This document shows positions 1 to 6,374 of a stretch of DNA of 7,695 bases, in pieces. The notes beneath the pieces were generated by a model. That model was not told the DNA's origin and did not search any database. It saw nothing but the letters and a program-made list of their open reading frames with translations. Every line of letters begins with the position of its first letter. The first letter of the stretch is position 1. The position numbers and the translations under genes are program-made. The stretch lies in assembly GCA_946479615.1 (NCBI GenBank), contig CAMLGR010000192.1, positions 1 through 7,695 of the forward strand, written 5' to 3'. This DNA is from an uncultured Bacteroidota bacterium (lineage in GTDB: Bacteria > Bacteroidota > Bacteroidia > Chitinophagales > Chitinophagaceae).

Positions 1-388
1 ACTGACCGGCGCACATTACCGCGAAGATGGTCATCGCTTCTGCCGCACGGTTCACACCTGTCCTCCAACCCTGGCGGAATAATAAAAGGATCGCAGAGAT
101 CAGTGTTCCGGCGTGACCAATACCTACCCACCATACGAAGTTGGTGATATCCCAGCCCCAACCGATTGTTTTATTAAGGTTCCACTGACCTGTTCCATAT
201 ATCACTTCCATCGTAACCGAGAAAATACCAAATCCCAGTAACGCTACTGAAATCAGAAATCCAATCCACCACAATTTGGAAGGCTTGGCTTCTACCGGAC
301 GGCAAATATCTTCCGTTACCTGGTGATAGTCTTTATCGCCGTCGACCAGTGGTGGCCTTACCTGTGATTCGTACCTGAGTAGTGACAT
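1..388 (-). CDS. actC: ActC, NrfD-like membrane subunit of alternative complex III (partial, N-terminal 129 residues)
   Basis: The gene reads from an ATG at 388 leftward and leaves the window with no stop codon, so only the N-terminus of a protein expected to be about 450-500 residues is seen. ActC is the large polytopic NrfD/PsrC-type subunit that binds and oxidises quinol in alternative complex III in the inner membrane. Visible features are a polar N-terminus (residues 1-38), a first membrane segment at about 40-64 (starting LWWIGF), the conserved GWGWDITNF stretch at 76-84, a second segment at about 84-105 containing the G-I-G-H-A-G motif with His92, then RQGWRTGVNRAAEAMT leading into a third segment. 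These motifs closely match ActC as I know it from Bacteroidota. It follows actB on the same strand after an 89-nt spacer and belongs to the same operon. The upstream sequence is A-rich with no Shine-Dalgarno, which is normal for this phylum. Confidence 0.93.
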   Translation of the reverse strand, partial: MSLLRYESQVRPPLVDGDKDYHQVTEDICRPVEAKPSKLWWIGFLISVALLGFGIFSVTMEVIYGTGQWNLNKTIGWGWDITNFVWWVGIGHAGTLISAILLLFRQGWRTGVNRAAEAMTIFAVMCAGQ

Positions 389-391
389 ACT

Positions 392-422
392 TATTAGCTT
401 TTAGCTGTTAGCCCTCTTTAGC
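392..422 (-). repeat. Degenerate tandem heptamer repeat in the actB-actC spacer
   Basis: Read on the minus strand, this stretch contains three adjacent heptamers GCTAACA, GCTAAAA and GCTAATA (412 down to 392), preceded after a 3-nt interruption by GCTAAAG (422-416). The array ends three bases before the actC ATG, so it covers the usual ribosome-binding zone. Short heptameric tandem repeats of this general kind are familiar between Bacteroidota genes. Whether this one has any role in actC translation is not shown by the sequence. Confidence 0.7.
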
Positions 423-477
423 TTTATTATTTATTCAACTATCCTGATCGCTTCGGATCTTTCAACTTTTATACCTC

Positions 478-3400
478 TTAATGATGCGCTTCTTCTGCCT
501 TTGATTCTACTGAATGTCCTTCCTGCGCATGATGTTCACCGCTTTCGATGATCTCATTGGTGTTTCTCACTTTGGCGAGGTAAGTAACATTCGGTAATAC
601 GTGCAATTGTTCCAGTACATAGAAACTGCGTTGCGGATTGTCTCTCCTGATCTGGCTTACGCGGCTTTCCTTGTCATGCACATTCCCGAATACGATCGCA
701 TCGGCAGCACATGCCTGCTGACAAGCTGTTTTAGCTTCACCATCTTTTAACGGACGGCCATCTTTCTTGGCAGTAAGTTTCGCTGCCTGTGTACGCTGAA
801 CGCAGAAACTACATTTTTCCATTACCCCTCTTGAACGAACGGTAACATCAGGATTCAACACCATTCTTGTCAGCTCATCATTCATCTGGTGAACAACAGG
901 ATCCAGTTTACCAACCAGTTCCTGGTCCTGGTTATTCGGGAAACTATCAGCTCCCATATAATCAGCCCAGTTGAAACGACGAACTTTGAAAGGACAGTTA
1001 TTCGCGCAATATCTTGTACCGATACAACGGTTATACGCCATCTGGTTAATACCCTCACTGCTATGGTTGGTAGCAGCAACAGGACATACGTTCTCGCAAG
1101 GTGCATTATCACAATGCTGGCACATCATCGGCTGGAATACCACACCCTTCAGATCATCAGGATTTTCACCACTTACAAAGTAACGGTCGATACGCAGCCA
1201 GTGCATATCGTGGTAACGCAATACTTCGCTTTTACCAACAACCGGCACATTGTTCTCTGCATGACAGGCTACCACGCAGGCATTACAACCGTAGCAGGAG
1301 TTCATATCAACGGTCATACCCCATTTAATACCCGGCTGTTCATGTGTTGGATATAATGTAGCTTCCTTCCTGTAATCATTGGTTGACTTGGCATACTCTT
1401 CCGCCAGTTCCTTACGATAATCAGCGATCGCCTCAGGCTCTTTTTTGAAAGTAGCCAGTGTTGTTTCCCTTACCACTTCCTTACGATTCTCGTAAGAGTT
1501 GTGGATCTGCATTTGCGCAATCTTCTGTTTGCGGTGCGAATCTGTTATCGTAATGCTGTTACAATAATCGACAGTAGTTCCATTAGAAGCTGCAAAATGA
1601 TAAACATTTTGTCCAACACCTGTTGCTGTTTTTCCCAATGCTTCATGCCGTCCATATCCCACTGCTACCGCAATAGTATTGGCATTCATACCGGGAATAA
1701 CAAGAATAGGAAGTTCAACATCTTTCTTACCCGCTACCGAGATTTTGATCACCGGTTTCTGCGGATAATATTCATAATCGTTATCGAGTTTGATTCCAAG
1801 TTCCTTGGCCTTGCTCATGGAGATCAGCGCATAGTTGTCCCAGCAGGCTTTGGATATCGCATCCGGCAATTCCTGTAACCAGGGATTGGTAGAACCGACA
1901 CCGGAACCGATCGATACTTTTTCATACAATACGATCTCGTCACCGCTTACTTTTTTAGCAGCATTGATCGCTGAAGCAGCAGTGCCGGTATTGGCAGCGC
2001 TATACACAGCAGGAGTTGCCAGAGCAGCAGCGCCACCGTCTAAAACACCATCCTGCAATACTTTCTCAAATGCCTCTTCCGAACCCAGCTTAGCGGTCCA
2101 GTAGTTTTTGAAATATGTATCGTAGTCTGTATTGTTACCTGCCCATTTCAACAATGAGGTTTGGTAAGGACGGCTTTTGAATAACGGGTAAATAGTTGGC
2201 TGAATGAAACTGGTCAACCCGGCCTTTGGTTCTGCATCGCCCCAGCTTTCGAGGTAATGAGGCGTGGGAAGAATATAGTTACAAAGAACCGTTGTTTCAT
2301 CTTTTTTATCAGTGAAGGCGACTGCAATTTTCACTTTGGCTAATGCTTTGATGAATTTATCTGCGTCGTGGTAAGTATATGCAGGATTAGCGCCATGAAT
2401 CAGTATAGTACTTACTTTACCGCCTTCCATATCAGTGATGAGGTCAGCAAGATCTTTATCAATACCCTGGCGGTAATTAACCGGTTTGCTCCAGTTGATT
2501 GTTTTACCGTAAGCGCCTATCGCGTTATTGATAGCATTTACAATTACCTGCACATTTACATCATTGCTTCCGCTTACTACCAGCGCTTCGCCGGCATGTG
2601 CTTTCAGGTCAGCGGCTACATCAGCGATTCCTTTTTTCAGTTTTTCATCTGAAATAGCAGGAGCTGAAACCGAACCATCGAGCGCAGCGAGTAAAGCCAG
2701 TACCACGGCACCGGTTTCAGACGGGCGATGAATGATACGCTCGTCAGCAGCAGCACCGGTTGTACTTAAAAATCCTTCAAACTGGTAATGTTTACTCATT
2801 TGTGGATTCTTCTCATCGATCTTGCGGCCTTTGGTATAACCGGCTGCAAATTCAACCGGGCTAAGCCATGTACCAAGAAAGTCTGCACCGAGGCTGACAA
2901 TCACTTTGGCAGCGCCAAAATCGTAAGAAGGAAGTTTGCGTCCGAAACCACTGGCTTCGTTGGCCAGCAACATACCACTGTAGGATACAGCATCGGCCTG
3001 TATATGTCTGCCAGTGGGATATTTTGCTAAAAATTCTGAAATGATTTGTTTGGTAGAAGGAGAAACTACAGAGCTTGTCAATAAAACAACAGAACCACCC
3101 CCCTGTGCATTTAATGCTTCGCCGATTGTTTTATCGATGAATTCGTAAGTGCTTTCTTTCCAGTCGTTGCCTTCTTTGCGTTGCGGGAAACGAACGCGGT
3201 GCATATCATACAGGTCAAGTACAGAAGCCTGTGCGCGGGCTGAAGTAGCGCCGTTGGTAAAGGTGCTGAGTTCATTGCCCTCTATTTTGATAGGACGGCC
3301 GTCTCTTACTTTGGCCAATACAGGAATAACATCGCCATCCTGTACATAAGTAGTGGCATAATATTTCGCATCACCGGGAATGATGTTCTCAGGCTTGCTG

Positions 3401-3636
3401 GCAAAAGGAATTGCTTTGCGAACAGGCGTTTTACAACCTGCTGCGAGGGCAGCTGCTGCTGTACTAAAGCCGAGGTATTTCAAGAAATCCCTGCGTGGCG
3501 CTTTTGCATCGATCAATCCTTTATCATCAATGTCTGCAAAAGGCAAATCTTCGCGAAACTCATCCTGTACCTGCTTTTCAAATTTTTCCGGATCATTTAC
3601 TTCTCCGAAACCCTGCCAGTACTTTTTTTGACTCAT
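478..3636 (-). CDS. actB: ActB, iron-sulfur / molybdopterin-oxidoreductase-like subunit of alternative complex III (extended-TAT type)
   Basis: A 1052-residue protein of the length usual for ActB. It would carry electrons from the quinol site in ActC to the hemes of ActA. Residues 1-70 form the extended TAT region typical of the family: a YWQGFGEVNDPEKF stretch, the twin-arginine motif R48-R49-D-F-L-K, a hydrophobic segment, and a lipobox LAAG-C with Cys68, suggesting a TAT-exported lipoprotein. The central part (about 75-740) resembles a molybdopterin oxidoreductase domain; in this family it is known to lack the Mo cofactor. The C-terminal ferredoxin-like domain has Cys at 781/784/787/791, 839/842/847/851, 871/877/881 and 942/945/972/976. 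The third group has Thr874 in place of a fourth Cys (CIGTRYC), which fits three [4Fe-4S] and one [3Fe-4S] cluster. A His-rich tail (1035-1052) ends the protein. It lies 78 nt after actA and 89 nt before actC. The start is supported by the conserved N-terminus; there is no Shine-Dalgarno. Confidence 0.97.
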   Translation of the reverse strand: MSQKKYWQGFGEVNDPEKFEKQVQDEFREDLPFADIDDKGLIDAKAPRRDFLKYLGFSTAAAALAAGCKTPVRKAIPFASKPENIIPGDAKYYATTYVQDGDVIPVLAKVRDGRPIKIEGNELSTFTNGATSARAQASVLDLYDMHRVRFPQRKEGNDWKESTYEFIDKTIGEALNAQGGGSVVLLTSSVVSPSTKQIISEFLAKYPTGRHIQADAVSYSGMLLANEASGFGRKLPSYDFGAAKVIVSLGADFLGTWLSPVEFAAGYTKGRKIDEKNPQMSKHYQFEGFLSTTGAAADERIIHRPSETGAVVLALLAALDGSVSAPAISDEKLKKGIADVAADLKAHAGEALVVSGSNDVNVQVIVNAINNAIGAYGKTINWSKPVNYRQGIDKDLADLITDMEGGKVSTILIHGANPAYTYHDADKFIKALAKVKIAVAFTDKKDETTVLCNYILPTPHYLESWGDAEPKAGLTSFIQPTIYPLFKSRPYQTSLLKWAGNNTDYDTYFKNYWTAKLGSEEAFEKVLQDGVLDGGAAALATPAVYSAANTGTAASAINAAKKVSGDEIVLYEKVSIGSGVGSTNPWLQELPDAISKACWDNYALISMSKAKELGIKLDNDYEYYPQKPVIKISVAGKKDVELPILVIPGMNANTIAVAVGYGRHEALGKTATGVGQNVYHFAASNGTTVDYCNSITITDSHRKQKIAQMQIHNSYENRKEVVRETTLATFKKEPEAIADYRKELAEEYAKSTNDYRKEATLYPTHEQPGIKWGMTVDMNSCYGCNACVVACHAENNVPVVGKSEVLRYHDMHWLRIDRYFVSGENPDDLKGVVFQPMMCQHCDNAPCENVCPVAATNHSSEGINQMAYNRCIGTRYCANNCPFKVRRFNWADYMGADSFPNNQDQELVGKLDPVVHQMNDELTRMVLNPDVTVRSRGVMEKCSFCVQRTQAAKLTAKKDGRPLKDGEAKTACQQACAADAIVFGNVHDKESRVSQIRRDNPQRSFYVLEQLHVLPNVTYLAKVRNTNEIIESGEHHAQEGHSVESKAEEAHH

Positions 3637-3669
3637 TTATTTCAATTTGAAAATTTGGAATTTTTAAGC

Positions 3670-3707
3670 ATTTGGAATGACGCCGGTTCATCGTCACATT
3701 TCCAAAT
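3670..3707 (-). repeat. Imperfect inverted repeat in the actA-actB spacer
   Basis: ATTTGGAATG (3670-3679) is the inverted counterpart of CATTTCCAAAT (3697-3707), apart from one extra base. Together they give a 10-bp stem with a single bulge and a 17-nt loop. A further direct copy of ATTTGGAAT lies at 3653-3661, closer to the actB start. No U-tract follows on the minus strand, so this does not look like a full terminator. It could be a partial attenuator, an mRNA-stability hairpin, or simply a copy of the ATTTGGAAATG-type simple repeat common between Bacteroidota genes. Confidence 0.5.
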
Positions 3708-3714
3708 CAATACA

Positions 3715-5055
3715 TCAATAATGACATTTCTGGCACTCTATTCCACCGATATCTTTTACAGTTATGCTGTCCATTTTAGGAGCCCTGATCGTATAGTTAC
3801 CGTTATCATCCAATATATATTCTCCACGTGCATTCTTTAATGTATCGGGCTTCAGATCATTATGGAATTTTTCGTACAGGCTGTAAAATTGGTTGCCTGT
3901 GCTATCGGTGTAGTTGAAATCAACTTTAGTCTGGCGATGGCAGTTGATACACCATCCCATACTCAATTCCGCTACCTGTCTTACTTCATCCATCGCCGTG
4001 ATCTCACCATGACAGGTCTGGCATTGCACCTTACCCGCCCTGATATGCTGTGCGTGGCTGAAGAAAACGTGGTCAGGAAGATTGTGAATCTTGGTCCATT
4101 CTATTTGCCTGGCTTTGGATGGATCCCATGAATTGGCATTCTTGGGATCAAAGCCTGCATATTCATATAATTTGGCGATCTGCTCTGTACCATTTACTTC
4201 GTTACCCTCGGCGTCGTACAGTTTAGGTCCTTTTTCATAGGATTGAATGGTCTTGTGACAATTCATACAAACATTCACCGAAGGAATAGCAGCTGTTTTA
4301 CTATCCCAGGCATTACCATGACAGTATAAGCAGTTAATCTGGTTGATGCCGGCGTGTACTTTATGCGAATAGAAAATAGGTTGTTGTGGTTCATAAGCCA
4401 CCTGGCGACCGAAGCCAATGGCGACTTTGGAGAAGAAATAACCGGCCACTACAAAGAATATCAGGGCTATGATCGCGATATAGATCTTATTCCTGTAAAA
4501 AGGTACCGGTTCGGGGCGGCTGATCCCTTCAGCATCATCTGATAATTTTTTCAGATTGCTGTTTACTTGCATGAGAATCAATGCGATAATAGCAAGGATC
4601 AGGGAGATTACACCGAAAATAACTGCGTTTTGATTGGAAGCGGAGCCTTTATCATTTTCATTATTTCCCTCTTCAGTTTTAGCAGGAGTTCCCGCTTTGG
4701 CAACATATCCGAAGATCGCATCGATATCCTTATCTGATAAAGCTGATTCCGGAAATTCGGTCATCTGGCTCGCATACTGTGCTTTCAAAGCCACATAGTA
4801 AGGGTCTGACTTGGTTAACTCTTCCGTGTGCCTGATCCAGTGATAGATCTTCTTCATATCACCACCATACTTGTCTTTGTCCAGAACTCCCATCAGCTTG
4901 GGTCCGGTCGCGTCACGCAACGGATTGTGACAGCTGGCACATTTGCTCATGAACAGTGCCTTACCATCCTGTGCTGAAATTTTTGAAATTGAGAGAACAA
5001 CTAAAGAAAATATTAGCAGAGTAAGTTTCTGGATCGTTGGTTTGCGTGGAATCAT
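3715..5055 (-). CDS. actA: ActA, multiheme cytochrome c subunit of alternative complex III with an extra N-terminal cytochrome c domain
   Basis: A 446-residue heme protein that would accept electrons from ActB and pass them toward a terminal oxidase or soluble cytochrome on the periplasmic side. Residues 1-28 are a signal peptide ending KISAQ. A class I cytochrome c domain follows, with C39-x-x-C42-H43 and a probable axial Met98 (or Met55). Two hydrophobic helices at about 144-163 and 191-212 flank a short Lys-rich loop, probably cytoplasmic, so both heme domains face the periplasm. The C-terminal part carries five CxxCH motifs: C242 (CLYCH), C263 (CMNCH), C345 (CQTCH), C369 (CINCH) and C441 (CQKCH), the last ending one residue before the stop. 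The total is six hemes. ActA as described in Rhodothermus is pentaheme; the added monoheme domain appears to be a Bacteroidota form. It is the first gene of the operon and has a good promoter upstream. The ATG at 5055 directly precedes the signal peptide. Confidence 0.95.
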   Translation of the reverse strand: MIPRKPTIQKLTLLIFSLVVLSISKISAQDGKALFMSKCASCHNPLRDATGPKLMGVLDKDKYGGDMKKIYHWIRHTEELTKSDPYYVALKAQYASQMTEFPESALSDKDIDAIFGYVAKAGTPAKTEEGNNENDKGSASNQNAVIFGVISLILAIIALILMQVNSNLKKLSDDAEGISRPEPVPFYRNKIYIAIIALIFFVVAGYFFSKVAIGFGRQVAYEPQQPIFYSHKVHAGINQINCLYCHGNAWDSKTAAIPSVNVCMNCHKTIQSYEKGPKLYDAEGNEVNGTEQIAKLYEYAGFDPKNANSWDPSKARQIEWTKIHNLPDHVFFSHAQHIRAGKVQCQTCHGEITAMDEVRQVAELSMGWCINCHRQTKVDFNYTDSTGNQFYSLYEKFHNDLKPDTLKNARGEYILDDNGNYTIRAPKMDSITVKDIGGIECQKCHY

Positions 5056-5102
5056 AGACTCGATTGATCTGAAAAATGTGGATAAAAAACGCTAATCGGT
5101 TG

Positions 5103-5135
5103 CAAAAATAAGTCATGAACTTAACAAAATGACAA
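5103..5135 (-). promoter_or_regulatory. Bacteroidota-type promoter of the act operon
   Basis: On the minus strand, TTG (5135-5133) is followed after 22 nt by TATTTTTG (5110-5103), a perfect match to the Bacteroidota -7 element TAnnTTTG with a spacing inside the reported 17-23 range. Transcription would start near 5096, giving a leader of about 40 nt before the actA ATG. The match is by eye; no transcription data are available. Confidence 0.6.
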
Positions 5136-5258
5136 CAGTACTTAAAATTTTTTAACCCTCTACCAGCTTGCATTTCACGGGATTTATACATGGTTTTCCG
5201 AATTGTTCAATTTTGATTGTCATGAACCGGTCAATCTGATGAACAACTTTGGTAAATG

Positions 5259-5289
5259 TTGACGGGAAGAAGTTAGAAGCCTATTTTTT
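5259..5289 (+). promoter_or_regulatory. Weak candidate promoter of the purN fusion gene
   Basis: TTG at 5259-5261 (within GTTGAC) is separated by 20 nt from TATTTTTT at 5282-5289, which differs from TAnnTTTG only in the last base. A start near 5296 would leave a leader of about 60 nt before the ATG at 5358. Because this region is T-rich, a match of this quality can arise by chance. Confidence 0.3.
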
Positions 5290-5357
5290 CCTGACTTTTG
5301 CAGCGCCCCGGCAAAAGGCATCTGTTACCTGCTTGTTTGCATGGGATAAATACCGTT

Positions 5358-6269
5358 ATGTTTGAACGTTTACAAAAGAAATGGAAGGTCAATGGGCTGC
5401 AGCTCACGCTTATACTTTGCACATTCGCTATTGGCGGTAGTCTTACCGGCTATGCGGCCCGGAAATTAATGCCCGTTCTTGGCATCGGTAAGGGGATTTT
5501 ATGGGTGATCGTCTATATTATACTGATTACGCTGCTTTGGCCAATAGCGGTATTACTGATCAGCGTATTCTTTGGACAATTCAGGTTTTTTACCGGTTAT
5601 TTAAAGAAAATCGGGAGAAGAATGGGGATCGTGAAGCAGGTAGCAGGCAATGGACAGTTGGCAGCCAACAGCCCGGGTACAGCATTGCCGGCTGTACAAT
5701 TGGCCCTGTTTGCGTCCGGAGCTGGTTCCAATGCGCAAAAAATCATCGATCATTTTAAAAATTCTTCCGGAGTTCGTATTTCCTTGATCGTTTGTAATAA
5801 GCCCGGGGCTGGTGTGCTTGATATTGCCGCCAGGGAGAATATACCTGTGCTGATGCTTGAAAAAGAAAAATTCTTCCGTGGTGATGGCTATATACCCGAA
5901 CTGGAATCCTTTCATATCGATTTTATAGTATTGGCGGGATTTCTCTGGAAAATACCGGTTGGATTATTAAAAAACTATTCCGGGCGCATTGTAAATATTC
6001 ATCCGGCTCTTTTACCCAATTACGGGGGCAAAGGAATGTATGGTAATAAAGTGCATGAGGCAGTGATAGCATCCGGCGACGCCGAAAGCGGGATTACCAT
6101 TCATTATGTAGATGAAATATACGATCATGGCGCTACTATCTTCCAGGTGCGCTGTCCTGTTTACCCAACCGATACGGCTGATAGTCTGGCCAAACGGATC
6201 CATGGCCTGGAACATGCACACTATCCCAGGATTATCGGGGAATTACTTAACCAGGTCAGGATTAAGTAG
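5358..6269 (+). CDS. purN: Phosphoribosylglycinamide formyltransferase (PurN) fused to an N-terminal two-helix membrane domain (DUF6787-like)
   Basis: A 303-residue protein. Residues 113-303 form a PurN-type GAR transformylase, which transfers the formyl group of 10-formyl-THF to GAR in purine synthesis. Visible are the P-loop-like A-S-G-A-G-S-N-A (119-126), C-N-K-P-G-A-G (146-152), V-L-A-G-F (191-195), N213-I-H215-P and H249 with D256 seven residues on, matching E. coli catalytic N106, H108 and D144. The GGKGMYG loop (223-229) is as in Bacteroidota PurN. Residues 1-92 are different: a basic start, two membrane helices (about 15-33 and 47-72), and a basic end (KKIGRRMG). They resemble small stand-alone Bacteroidota membrane proteins that I recall as DUF6787. 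The two parts are joined in one frame by a short low-complexity linker (93-112). The ATG at 5358 is preferred over an upstream TTG at 5298 because the membrane domain begins with MFERLQKKWKVNG. PurN is normally about 190-210 residues and soluble, so the fusion is odd. Confidence is high for the enzyme domain and moderate for the DUF name. Confidence 0.9.
   Translation: MFERLQKKWKVNGLQLTLILCTFAIGGSLTGYAARKLMPVLGIGKGILWVIVYIILITLLWPIAVLLISVFFGQFRFFTGYLKKIGRRMGIVKQVAGNGQLAANSPGTALPAVQLALFASGAGSNAQKIIDHFKNSSGVRISLIVCNKPGAGVLDIAARENIPVLMLEKEKFFRGDGYIPELESFHIDFIVLAGFLWKIPVGLLKNYSGRIVNIHPALLPNYGGKGMYGNKVHEAVIASGDAESGITIHYVDEIYDHGATIFQVRCPVYPTDTADSLAKRIHGLEHAHYPRIIGELLNQVRIK
5636..5670 (+). repeat. 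Degenerate heptad repeat encoding the linker of the purN fusion
   Basis: The linker DNA can be read as five 7-nt units, GCAGGTA, GCAGGCA, ATGGACA, GTTGGCA and GCCAACA, and includes the palindrome TTGGCAGCCAA. It resembles the GCAGTTG/GCAGTCG-type heptamers seen between Bacteroidota genes. Here it lies inside the reading frame, at the junction of the membrane domain and the PurN domain. The units are diverged, so the repeat call is moderate. Confidence 0.45.
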
Positions 6270-6276
6270 GTGGGGT

Positions 6277-6304
6277 TTCAGAATTATGAATTCATGATTC
6301 TGAA
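6277..6304. repeat. 28-nt near-perfect palindrome just after purN (possible hairpin)
   Basis: TTCAGAATTATGAA followed by TTCATGATTCTGAA forms a palindrome centred on GAATTC. Only one pair is imperfect, and it would be a U-G wobble in RNA. It begins 8 nt after the purN stop. The downstream sequence (TTATTTTCCC) has only a short T-run, so a factor-independent terminator is possible but weak. It could also be a simple-repeat copy or a stabilising 3' hairpin. Confidence 0.55.
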
Positions 6305-6374
6305 TTATTTTCCCTCCTTCAACTTTACCACCGCTTTTGCATTTTCTTTCGTTACTTGCCGGAATATTAATCAT

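Larger units (their letters stand above)
5056..5357. other. Divergent intergenic region between actA and purN
   Basis: About 300 nt lie between the divergent starts of actA (5055) and the purN fusion (5358). I see no convincing gene. It holds a good minus-strand promoter for the act operon, a weaker plus-strand candidate for purN, and two identical copies of GTCATGAAC (5112-5120 and 5219-5227). The first copy falls between the two elements of the act promoter. The rest is A/T-rich. A three-codon ATG-GGA-TAA lies at 5341-5349, out of frame with purN. Confidence 0.6.

Noticed and set aside
871..881. Missing cysteine in the third Fe-S motif of ActB (Thr874) as a defect
   Set aside because: CIGTRYC is the normal form in ActB and corresponds to the known [3Fe-4S] cluster of this family.
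889..1356. 155-codon plus-strand open frame opposite actB
   Set aside because: It is antisense to the conserved Fe-S domain of ActB, has no recognisable family features, and is explained as a shadow of the coding strand.
4961..5191. Minus-strand open frame overlapping the actA start and its promoter
   Set aside because: It overlaps the actA signal peptide in another frame and contains the act promoter; no protein features.
5341..5349. Three-codon ATG-GGA-TAA just upstream of purN as a regulatory uORF
   Set aside because: Too short to distinguish from chance and out of frame with purN; no supporting leader structure seen.
5298..5357. Upstream extension of the purN fusion from a TTG at 5298
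   Set aside because: The 20 extra residues look non-coding, overlap promoter-like sequence, and the membrane domain has a natural ATG start at 5358.
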